The translations under genes and the position numbers were made by a program. Shown piece after piece: positions 31,576 to 38,758 of a DNA stretch of 38,758 nt (position 1 is its first letter; each line of letters begins with the position of its first letter). Source of the stretch: Spirochaetia bacterium (GTDB lineage: Bacteria; Spirochaetota; Leptospiria; Turneriellales; JAOUFE01); the NCBI GenBank assembly GCA_029858425.1, contig JAOUFE010000004.1, positions 1 to 38,758 of the forward strand, written 5' to 3'. Below the pieces are notes generated by a model that did no database searches, was not told the DNA's origin, and worked only from the letters and a program-made list of their open reading frames with translations.

Positions 31576-33813
31576 CTAATCTCCGAATGTTTTTGCAATT
31601 TTTTCAAATTCATCCGCTTTTTCACGAAAAGCATCCACGATGGTTGGATCAAAATTTGTACCGCGACTTTTTTCAATAATAGAACATGCCTCAGCGTGAC
31701 TAAATGCATCTTTATACACTCTTTTGGAAATTAGCGCGTCATACACATCGGCAAGGCTCATTATTCTTGCCGAAACAGGGATATCTTTTCCTTTCAGACC
31801 AATTGGATAACCGGATCCATCCCATTTCTCGTGATGGTGTAATATAATTTCCCTGGCAGTATCCAGAAATCCGGTCGAAGTAATGCCCTGTGTTGCACGA
31901 TTAATGGCGGTTGCGCCAATGAGTGTATGCTTTTTCATTATATCAAATTCTTTTTTTGTCAATTTTCCAGGTTTCCGCAAAATAGCATCAGCAATGCCAA
32001 TTTTTCCAATATCATGGAGCGGTGATGATTTATAAATTTGATCAATTTTTTCTGGCGTTAACTCCTCTTGTGTTTCAGGATGATCCTTCAGGTAGTTTAA
32101 TAAAATTTTAACATATTCTCTGGTTCTTAATATATGATTACCGGTTTCATTGTCGCGGCTTTCCACAAGGGATGCAAGACTTAATATTGTAGCATCCTGG
32201 GTTTCTACAAGTTTTTTGGTTCTTTCCATAACCTTTTTTTTCAAGATGGAATTGTATTGATTTAATGTTTCCATCGCCTTGTCCCGTTCAGCTCTGGTTT
32301 CAAGAGCTGCAATATTGAACATGCAATCCTCCATAAGATCTTGAATCATTTTTATTTCATTGGGCAAAAATGCATTTTTTTTATCGGAATAAATTGCAAT
32401 TGCGCCAATGGTTTTATCCTGATAAATCAGAGGGATGGTGGCATTGGATCTGATCCCGTAACTTAATGCCTTATCCCGCCAGGGTTTAAAGTCCGGGTTA
32501 TTTTTGATATCATTGAATATCTGCGTTTTCCTGGTGCGTACCGAAGTACCTCCCGGCCCCCTGCCCAGTTCATTGTCGCCCCACGAAACTTGAATACTTT
32601 TCAAGTAATCCGCAGCTTTTCCGCAGATCGATATCGGCACGAGTTCTTTCGCTGCATTGTGCTTGATTAAAAATACCCCGATCACGATATAACCGCCATG
32701 ATCAACAAGGATATTGCAGAGGTTCATATAAATTTCTTCGGCGCTGCCTGCATATATTAAATGCTGGCGACCTTCTGTAATTGCCTTCAATAAACTGGAT
32801 ATTTTTTTATTTTGTAACATAAAGAAGCGTATCCCCCACAACAATGCTCCAAGTGTAATCAAGATTAAAACCGAAAAAAGGATTGCTTCTTTGATTATTT
32901 TTTTACTCCTGTTTGTAATTTCAAGTTTCACTCGTTCCAAAACCATATTCTGGGTTTTCTGCGCCTCTTCAATTACGATTGTCCCTTTTGAAAAAGCATC
33001 TTCCGCAGATATTTTTCCGGGAGGACTATTTATCGCCTTGATAAAAAAATTCTCATAATCCGTTATTTGCTTCAATAAACTACTCATGGGAATATCGAGC
33101 AATTGAGCTATTTCAGAATTCTTGCTCGACAGATACAAATAGCGTGAGCTTATCTCCAGGCTATTATTTTTTAATAAAGTAAACTCCTGCTCGATTAAGT
33201 GATGATATTTGTTTTCCGGGTTCAATTGTAGCACAAAACCAGAAAATAATCCGCGTATTTTGGCTATATTTTCTGTCATTAAAGTCATTTTGATTACGCC
33301 AATGGATTCAAGATAATATGATTCCAGTTGGGGATCAAGCATGAGATTGGATTGATAGTGGATTGCCTGAATCAGACCAATGATTTCCTGAATTTGCCTT
33401 GAGTGAAAAAGAAAATGCTCTATTGCGGATGAATAATCGTTGTAGGAATGCGTCTCAAGCTGCCGGGCAATTTCTTTCAACTTGCCGCTTGATTCGGGAG
33501 CATCGTTATTATGAACATATTTTAGAATATTTGAAGCAACATTATTTCTCAATAATTTTACTTTTTCTTCAGAGGTAGATGCTGGTTTGCCGTGGCCATA
33601 AAGAAGAATCTGTTCTCGACCACGATAGTTTTGCATTGCATAAAGGATGGGCAATATATCTTGAATTAGCCTGATACCTTTAATTTCTCTTTTTGCAAAT
33701 CTGTAATTGTCATATATGACCTTATAAAAAATAGCATCCAGAAGAAGAAAAACCGTTAATCCTGTAAATAGCAAAATCCGGATTAGTTTATTTTTCGATA
33801 GATTATATTTCAT
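31576..33813 (-). CDS. Membrane GAF/HD-GYP c-di-GMP phosphodiesterase
   Basis: A 745-residue protein. Two membrane helices (12-31 and 308-331) enclose a helical periplasmic sensor of about 275 residues containing LMLDPQLESYYLES and IAKIRGLFSGF, motifs seen in four-helix-bundle and NIT-like sensors. A GAF domain (about 355-510), a coiled coil (510-545) and an HD-GYP domain (545-735) follow. Catalytic residues are canonical: H600-D601 and HHHEKWDGSGYPIGLKG at 659-675, GYP at 668-670. It should break down cyclic di-GMP in response to an external signal. It is divergent from the PP2C gene across a full, diverged palindromic repeat. No clear Shine-Dalgarno precedes it. Confidence 0.9.
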   Translation of the reverse strand: MKYNLSKNKLIRILLFTGLTVFLLLDAIFYKVIYDNYRFAKREIKGIRLIQDILPILYAMQNYRGREQILLYGHGKPASTSEEKVKLLRNNVASNILKYVHNNDAPESSGKLKEIARQLETHSYNDYSSAIEHFLFHSRQIQEIIGLIQAIHYQSNLMLDPQLESYYLESIGVIKMTLMTENIAKIRGLFSGFVLQLNPENKYHHLIEQEFTLLKNNSLEISSRYLYLSSKNSEIAQLLDIPMSSLLKQITDYENFFIKAINSPPGKISAEDAFSKGTIVIEEAQKTQNMVLERVKLEITNRSKKIIKEAILFSVLILITLGALLWGIRFFMLQNKKISSLLKAITEGRQHLIYAGSAEEIYMNLCNILVDHGGYIVIGVFLIKHNAAKELVPISICGKAADYLKSIQVSWGDNELGRGPGGTSVRTRKTQIFNDIKNNPDFKPWRDKALSYGIRSNATIPLIYQDKTIGAIAIYSDKKNAFLPNEIKMIQDLMEDCMFNIAALETRAERDKAMETLNQYNSILKKKVMERTKKLVETQDATILSLASLVESRDNETGNHILRTREYVKILLNYLKDHPETQEELTPEKIDQIYKSSPLHDIGKIGIADAILRKPGKLTKKEFDIMKKHTLIGATAINRATQGITSTGFLDTAREIILHHHEKWDGSGYPIGLKGKDIPVSARIMSLADVYDALISKRVYKDAFSHAEACSIIEKSRGTNFDPTIVDAFREKADEFEKIAKTFGD

Positions 33814-33888
33814 AGGAGTTTAATCAATATAAATAACACCGTCATTTAATCAATAAATATTTCCAAATTTGTCAAACGTGGTGGGAAC

Positions 33889-34009
33889 ATGGACATGAAG
33901 TCAAATATTCATATGAAGTGTATTAGCGTTGTGGTTTTCTGGCGCAAATCGCCGCAAAACCACGCTAATTTAATTTATTCTCACTTAATTTCGGGTAAAT
34001 GCTCAGGCT
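33889..34009. repeat. CATGAACT palindromic element, diverged full copy
   Basis: The ends ATGGACATGAAG (33889-33900) and AATGCTCAGGCT (to 34009) and the arm segments (CTCACTTAATTTCGGGTAAATG) are recognisable versions of the element. The central hairpin is kept with different bases: ATTAGCG (33922-33928) and TGGTTTT pair with AAAACCA and CGCTAAT (33963-33969). The paired changes point to selection or copying that keeps the fold. It lies between two divergent signalling genes. Confidence 0.65.
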
Positions 34010-34075
34010 GTTTTATCTTGTCGCTAAACACCGGTATTTTTTTATGACAATAATATGATGGAATTGAGATAAACC

Positions 34076-35410
34076 ATGTTGATGAAAATCTGGCAAAACT
34101 TTCTAAACAGCGGCTGCAATCCGAAAGAAGTTACAGATCCGGTCTTGAATCAAATAAAGTTTTTTAATTTTTTTAGTTTAATCGGAATATCAAGCGCATT
34201 GTTCTTTGGCTTGGCACATTTAATGTATGGCGACAGGAACCTGGGTTATTTTGAAGTTTTGGGATCTTTTCTGGCCATAATAAATGTACTTTATTTCAGA
34301 AAGTCGCTGAACTTCCCGCTGGCCTCTTCAGTAATTTTAACGAGCATGATCGTACTTTTAATACTTTTGCTGATCTCAGGAGGGTTTCATGGCACAGGAG
34401 TTTACTGGTTTTACACATTCCCGGCACTTGCATTTTTTTTAAAGGGAAAGCTTCGCGGTTTTTTGTATTTGTTTTATCTTTACCTTGGAGTTGCAGTTTT
34501 CTATGAATTTCACAACTATGGTTTGATTTCCCGCTTCTATTACAGTTCAGTTGAGATACGGCAGTTGCTTTCGAGCCTGACTGCTGTATCATTGCTTGTT
34601 TTTTTTTATGAAAAAATCAAGGTGGACAATGAAGAGAAAATCAAGCAAAGCGAAAAGGAAATTGTTATGAAAAACCTCTTTGATCAGCAATTTGAAATTG
34701 CAGGGGAGATTCAAAGAACCTACATTCCCCTGGATACTATGGATTCAGATTTTTTTGAGATATCCAGCTATTATAAACCTGCGATGGAGATTGGCGGAGA
34801 CTATTTTGATATTTTCCCCCTTGAAGGGGAAAAAACCGGGGTTATCATTTGCGATGTGTCCAGCAAGGGAATTCCGGCGGCGTTAATCATGGTCAAGCTC
34901 AGTACGATGCTTAAAATGATGTCTGAAGTAAAATCGATGGATGCGTGTGGATTACTTTCGAGTTTGAACAGGAACATTACAAATCAAATGACCAATAATA
35001 TGTTCATTACGTCCATTTACCTTGTCATCAACCAGATAGCAGGACAAATTGAATTTGTCAACGCGGGTCATCTTCCCATGACCATTTATTCACATAAGGA
35101 TAAAGAAATTAAAACAATTCATTCAAAAAATTTACCCTTGGGAATTTCGGAAGACGAAATCTACAAAAATTGCGTCATCAATGTATCAAACGGGGATATA
35201 ATTGTCTTATACACCGACGGAATCAATGAAATGCAAAACCTGCATAATGAAATGTATGGCCGAAAAAGACTGCATGAACAAATTGAAAAAAACTCCGAGG
35301 CTACGGCAAAAGAAATATCCGCAATTATCATTAAAGATCTCTTTTACTTTAGCAAGGGAGCCATTCAAAATGACGACATTGCTCTGATGGTCATTAAAAT
35401 ACAAAAGTAA
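34076..35410 (+). CDS. Membrane PP2C-type serine phosphatase (RsbU/SpoIIE family)
   Basis: A 444-residue protein. The N-terminal half (about 25-180) has five to six membrane helices, then a short linker helix (180-215) and a PP2C/SpoIIE phosphatase domain (about 225-442). Metal-binding aspartates are in IGGDYFDIF (D242, D245), ICDVSSKGIPAAL (D260), LYTDGINEM (D381) and NDDIALMVI (D434). Such enzymes dephosphorylate an anti-sigma-factor antagonist (RsbV-like) in partner-switching pathways. No RsbV or RsbW gene is close by, so the substrate lies elsewhere. It converges with the ATP-citrate lyase gene with only two bases between stops and no obvious terminator. Confidence 0.9.
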   Translation: MLMKIWQNFLNSGCNPKEVTDPVLNQIKFFNFFSLIGISSALFFGLAHLMYGDRNLGYFEVLGSFLAIINVLYFRKSLNFPLASSVILTSMIVLLILLLISGGFHGTGVYWFYTFPALAFFLKGKLRGFLYLFYLYLGVAVFYEFHNYGLISRFYYSSVEIRQLLSSLTAVSLLVFFYEKIKVDNEEKIKQSEKEIVMKNLFDQQFEIAGEIQRTYIPLDTMDSDFFEISSYYKPAMEIGGDYFDIFPLEGEKTGVIICDVSSKGIPAALIMVKLSTMLKMMSEVKSMDACGLLSSLNRNITNQMTNNMFITSIYLVINQIAGQIEFVNAGHLPMTIYSHKDKEIKTIHSKNLPLGISEDEIYKNCVINVSNGDIIVLYTDGINEMQNLHNEMYGRKRLHEQIEKNSEATAKEISAIIIKDLFYFSKGAIQNDDIALMVIKIQK

Positions 35411-35412
35411 AA

Positions 35413-38148
35413 TTAATTTACAAAATTTACTTCTGAAGCAGGTGTGCGGCAGTCCATATCCGTTCCCCGGTTCAAATGATCCGAAACCTCAGCTGCGGTT
35501 CCCACCATACGACCAAAGAGGAACATGGAGAATACGAGGTCTTTCATGGCGTCCTCTTTAATCTCCCCGGATTTAAATTGTTTCCAGAACAGTTCCAGAG
35601 AAACTGTCGCAATTACCGCATCAATATTTACACAAAATACGTTATCTGTTGCGCCCACCCGATGCAATTCTACCACGAGATGGTGGTAAAACTCCAGAAA
35701 GGGGTTCACAATGGAATGTTTTTTAAATAATTCGCGAACGTATTCTTCACGCGGATCATTATTTACAGGTTTTCCCTTGAAGACCGGGTGGTTGGTGCAG
35801 GGAATTTTATTGTACTGCATATTCCCTTTGCTCTTTTCCACTTTTTTGTATCCCAGATAATCCGATGCAACCTTCGCGGCCATTTTTTTCAGTTCAGGAT
35901 CGATTTCTTTGAAAGGTTTTCCATAAGGATCCAGGGTGTTTAATTTATCTACCAAAAAAGCAATGGCTTCAAAACCGTTACCGCCATGAGCAAGGCCGGT
36001 ATTCATCATAAAACCGGCATAAACGGTAGAAATATAATTTTTTGCGCTTACGCTTTCTTTGGCGCCCTTGGCGCTTAATGTTCCCGGACCATTTGTTATT
36101 GTTAAATTAAACAATGAGTTTAAGGCAAACACTTCATTTTTTTCTGGCTTGCGATTAAATAAAATTCTAAAACAACTTTCTGTATAGTTGGTTTCCAGTA
36201 TTCTGGATTCTTTTAAATCGCGTATATCGGTCCAAAATTTGTTTTTCTCTGCATCCACCACAGCATTGGAAACAATGATTCCATTGATGGCCAAATACGT
36301 TCCGAGATTTTCGGCATCGCTGCGTGATATTCTGCGGTCGGTTAATGGTTTCCATGCCACACTTAGCAATATGGCGGCAATCAATAGATAAAGAGAATTT
36401 ACCCCATCTTTGGCCGCTTTCTTCTCATACGCATTTACAAAACGGGTAAAAATAGTCTCCAGCGAGTGTTTTTTAAGCGCATCCATTAAAAACTCATAGA
36501 CGGCTTTGTCTTTATCGCTTGCAGGCGCCTGAAAAAAACCTTTGGTTTCCTTCAGCTTCTTTTCGATTAAATCGTCCTCTATGTCTAATTTGCTTCCAAT
36601 GTCCACATAGAAGAGATCTATGAGGGTACGTGTATGGTTTTGCAAAGATTTATACAACACATTGTTTCCAGACATAAGAACACTTGCCCCGATGTATGCA
36701 TTTGGAGTCGCTCCATTTTTACGCGAAGTAACGGCATAGTCAATGTATCCGGTTCCCTCAGAAATAAACCAGTTTAAAACAGGAGTGATCGAGTGCATTT
36801 GGTTTGCAGTCGGCATTTCTCGCAGCACAGCAAACAATCCGGATGCTCCAAAATCTTCCGATACCAGATCCAGCAGCGATCTGCCATGAATTTCTGTAAC
36901 ATCGGTTTTTCGATTCATTCGGGTAGCCCCGGAATTATTGCGCATGGTTTGCCTTAAATATTGCGCCCCTACCTGATGATTGGCTTCTTCGATTTCCTTG
37001 TCATAAGGAGGCATTGCAATTACCGAATCAATATCCAGTTCCCTGGGGAAAATAATTCCCTGATGGTTTATGAACCAGGGCTTGAGGCTCAAATCGCCAA
37101 TGGGTTCAAAGTCAGATTTCTCGCCTCTAAGCTGCATTACTGCCGCCAGAGCCTCCGGAATTTGCTGAATGGTTGGTACACGAATTCCTCTTGGAGAAAC
37201 TTTTGGTTTTTTAGGGTTATATTCCGGCATCCCAAAATAAGAGTCAAAAAACTGCTCTTTTGCAATAGCATCATCGCCGCTGCCCGAAAGAGCTCCGGCA
37301 TGACCTACGGCTCGGGTTAAATCTTTTTTCCATCTTCCTGTAACCACGGCAATAATCGGCTTGGTAAATTTGAACAAGCCTTCTTCAATCCACTTTAAAG
37401 CCTGGTATTCATAGTATCCTCCCGGCTCAACATAAACGATAACCGCTTTTGTACGCGGATCATTTTCTGCCGCATATAAAAATTCTGGCAGACCAAAATG
37501 AATATAAACATCTTTTCCGCTGGAAACAATAGTGGAAGTTCCATATCCAGCTGTTTTTATGTATTCCGAAATCGTCGTGCTGAAATTTCCTGAATTGGAA
37601 TGAATTGCAACAGAACCTTTTACAAGAGTTTCCTGTGGTTTATCGCCGCCAAGGGCTCCTCCAATACGAACTTTATCCCATGAGTTGGCTACGCCCAGAG
37701 AATTGGCTCCGATTACATCTACTCCTCTTCTCTGGCATCCCCAGCGGATATATCTGGAATCCCGCACCGACACTTTTTCAGTAACAATTACAATTTGCTT
37801 TAAATCATCATTGCCGGCGCAAAGCTCTGATACCGCATGGGATACAGCAGAAGGCGGAAGATAAATAACACCGGTGTCAAATTTTATTCCATGCTCTATA
37901 ATATCTTTAACGCTTCCGTAAACCGGAATATTGCCTATGGGGGTTTCTACAATTTCACCTGCCTTGCCATACTGTACTCCTGCAACAACATTACCCCCGC
38001 TATATGCATGCGATACCGGGGTCACTTTGGAGCTTTCCCCCCCCATAATATTCATAATCACCACTCTGGAATTTTTATTGGCAAGATCCTCTAACGATTT
38101 TACGCCTACATAAAATGGAAATGGACTGCTATTATTATTTCTTTTCAT
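35413..38148 (-). CDS. aclA: ATP-citrate lyase alpha subunit with a large insertion in the lyase domain
   Basis: A 911-residue protein with the order CoA-binding/ligase then citryl-CoA lyase. The ligase half (about 25-310) ends in VGHAGALSGSGDDAIAKEQFF with the phosphohistidine H283. The citrate-synthase-like half is recognisable by SLLDLVSEDFGASGLFAVL (about 424-442), TNGPGTLSAKGAKESVSA (685-702), TNHPVFKGKPVNNDP with catalytic H787, and NIDAVIA with D843; GRMVGTAAEVSDHLNRG closes it. Chlorobium-type alpha subunits are about 610 residues; the extra length lies mainly at about 466-683. The enzyme cleaves citrate with ATP and CoA to acetyl-CoA and oxaloacetate, the key step of the reductive TCA cycle. 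A Shine-Dalgarno AGGAG (38159-38155) precedes the ATG. It follows aclB by 37 bases. Confidence 0.85.
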   Translation of the reverse strand: MKRNNNSSPFPFYVGVKSLEDLANKNSRVVIMNIMGGESSKVTPVSHAYSGGNVVAGVQYGKAGEIVETPIGNIPVYGSVKDIIEHGIKFDTGVIYLPPSAVSHAVSELCAGNDDLKQIVIVTEKVSVRDSRYIRWGCQRRGVDVIGANSLGVANSWDKVRIGGALGGDKPQETLVKGSVAIHSNSGNFSTTISEYIKTAGYGTSTIVSSGKDVYIHFGLPEFLYAAENDPRTKAVIVYVEPGGYYEYQALKWIEEGLFKFTKPIIAVVTGRWKKDLTRAVGHAGALSGSGDDAIAKEQFFDSYFGMPEYNPKKPKVSPRGIRVPTIQQIPEALAAVMQLRGEKSDFEPIGDLSLKPWFINHQGIIFPRELDIDSVIAMPPYDKEIEEANHQVGAQYLRQTMRNNSGATRMNRKTDVTEIHGRSLLDLVSEDFGASGLFAVLREMPTANQMHSITPVLNWFISEGTGYIDYAVTSRKNGATPNAYIGASVLMSGNNVLYKSLQNHTRTLIDLFYVDIGSKLDIEDDLIEKKLKETKGFFQAPASDKDKAVYEFLMDALKKHSLETIFTRFVNAYEKKAAKDGVNSLYLLIAAILLSVAWKPLTDRRISRSDAENLGTYLAINGIIVSNAVVDAEKNKFWTDIRDLKESRILETNYTESCFRILFNRKPEKNEVFALNSLFNLTITNGPGTLSAKGAKESVSAKNYISTVYAGFMMNTGLAHGGNGFEAIAFLVDKLNTLDPYGKPFKEIDPELKKMAAKVASDYLGYKKVEKSKGNMQYNKIPCTNHPVFKGKPVNNDPREEYVRELFKKHSIVNPFLEFYHHLVVELHRVGATDNVFCVNIDAVIATVSLELFWKQFKSGEIKEDAMKDLVFSMFLFGRMVGTAAEVSDHLNRGTDMDCRTPASEVNFVN

Positions 38149-38185
38149 TGATTTCTCCTTAAATAATCCCTTAATTTATATACAA

Positions 38186-38758
38186 TTAGCCAACTGCTTT
38201 TTCGGTGAAATTTTTTTCATCCATAATCCAGTCATCCAGCTTTATGGTGTGCTCCAATACTCCCACCATGGAACTATCAAAACCAAAAAAACGGTATGGC
38301 ACCTTAAGATTATCCAGAACATCTCGGGCATAAACCATCCCCCGAATCAGGTTGGGACCGCCCCGACCAACCACCACGTGGATATTCGGGTTTAAATGAA
38401 TATGCTCTTTTAGCGAGTCAAATATACCCTTAAATGTAACAAAAATATCGGTGTTATTGGCTTTTCCACCAATGAGCAGTACTACATTGGTGCGCGAGAG
38501 CCAGTGTTTGAAGGTAATATCCGCAATAGATTTCATCTTTTCGTAAGGAGGATTTCCGCCAAAATCTGACGAAATGATCGCCCGTGTTCCGAGAACTTCG
38601 GTGGCCGCTGAATTGGCGCCGCCTCCAAATATGAATGGCAGGATAGTTCCGTCTGTGTTTAGTTCGGTAACATCACTTTGCCCCTGATAGGTTCTTAAAA
38701 GATTAATTTCAGCCTCAAAGTCGGTAATGTCGGTAGAAAATATTTCAGGAGGAAACCC
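38186..38758 (-). CDS. aclB: ATP-citrate lyase beta subunit, C-terminal part (cut by window edge)
   Basis: The open frame runs to the window edge with 190 residues and a stop at 38186; the 5' part, including the ATP-grasp domain, is outside. What is seen is the C-terminal citrate-binding domain: FIFGGGANSAATEV, then VVLLIGGKANNTDIFVTFKGIFDSL and VVGRGGPNLIRGMVYA. These correspond to the NFTNVAATFKGI and RRGGPNYQEG citrate-binding stretches of animal ATP-citrate lyase, with the RGGPN arginine kept. It reads in the same direction as aclA, 37 bases upstream, so the two form an aclB-aclA operon as in Chlorobium. Whether further genes precede it cannot be seen. Confidence 0.85.
   Translation of the reverse strand, partial: GFPPEIFSTDITDFEAEINLLRTYQGQSDVTELNTDGTILPFIFGGGANSAATEVLGTRAIISSDFGGNPPYEKMKSIADITFKHWLSRTNVVLLIGGKANNTDIFVTFKGIFDSLKEHIHLNPNIHVVVGRGGPNLIRGMVYARDVLDNLKVPYRFFGFDSSMVGVLEHTIKLDDWIMDEKNFTEKAVG

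Noticed and set aside
1-38758. Mobile genetic island or prophage
   Set aside because: No integrase, transposase, phage structural gene or tRNA-flanked repeat was seen; most genes are housekeeping or ordinary signalling genes. The short palindromic elements are the only mobile-like DNA.

Overview
The window is about 38.8 kb of moderately AT-rich chromosome from a Gram-negative bacterium. A Kdo-pathway arabinose-5-phosphate isomerase, a Tat-like exported oxidoreductase subunit and many membrane signalling proteins point to an outer-membrane-bearing cell. ATP-citrate lyase plus a cytoplasmic, anchor-less fumarate reductase suggests reductive TCA-type carbon metabolism. The large cyclic-nucleotide-fold protein, the PP2C and HD-GYP regulators and the small Bdr-like coiled-coil protein recall deep-branching spirochaetes (Leptospirales-like), but Desulfobacterota or Nitrospinota are not excluded. 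I saw no rRNA, tRNA, transposase, phage gene or CRISPR array. Every gap between genes is shorter than 300 bases.

Layout. 1-1892: a small membrane coiled-coil gene divergent from xseB-kdsD. 2039-8221 (minus): proA-nadD-mnmG, then ftsL-like-uvrB, with overlapping or nearly abutting genes. 8433-13165 (plus): purT, a YbiT-type ABC-F ATPase whose second ATP site is destroyed, and proS. 13310-16300 (minus): a PAS/GAF/HD-GYP sensor. 16548-22057 (plus): an 832-residue protein with an N-terminal cyclic-nucleotide-type fold, a gamma-carbonic-anhydrase-like protein and two tandem CorC/HlyC transporters. 22148-24009: a HAD phosphatase, a 2Fe-2S ferredoxin and a DUF4160-DUF2442 pair. 24030-27286: a GMC oxidoreductase with its small Tat-like subunit (minus) and a secreted MORN-repeat protein (plus). 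27313-31306 (minus): CBS-sdhA-sdhB-CCG subunit. 31576-35410: an HD-GYP protein and a PP2C phosphatase, divergent. 35413-38758 (minus): ATP-citrate lyase alpha and the 3' part of beta, cut by the window edge.

How they work together. ATP-citrate lyase and fumarate reductase are two of the enzymes that let the TCA cycle run reductively; the fumarate reductase has the cysteine pattern of type E (SdhABE) complexes. A CBS-pair protein at the head of that operon may link it to nucleotide status. Two HD-GYP proteins imply c-di-GMP degradation under membrane sensing, and a membrane PP2C adds partner-switching control.

The most unusual non-coding feature is a family of palindromic intergenic elements, full length about 120 bp, with conserved ends (CTGGGCATGAACT / AGTTCATGCCCAG) and a central hairpin whose two arms co-vary between copies. 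Seven full, half or internally deleted copies lie in gaps upstream of genes and none in a convergent gap; convergent gaps carry other, unrelated palindromes. Several promoters end so close to the start codon that leaderless mRNAs are likely.
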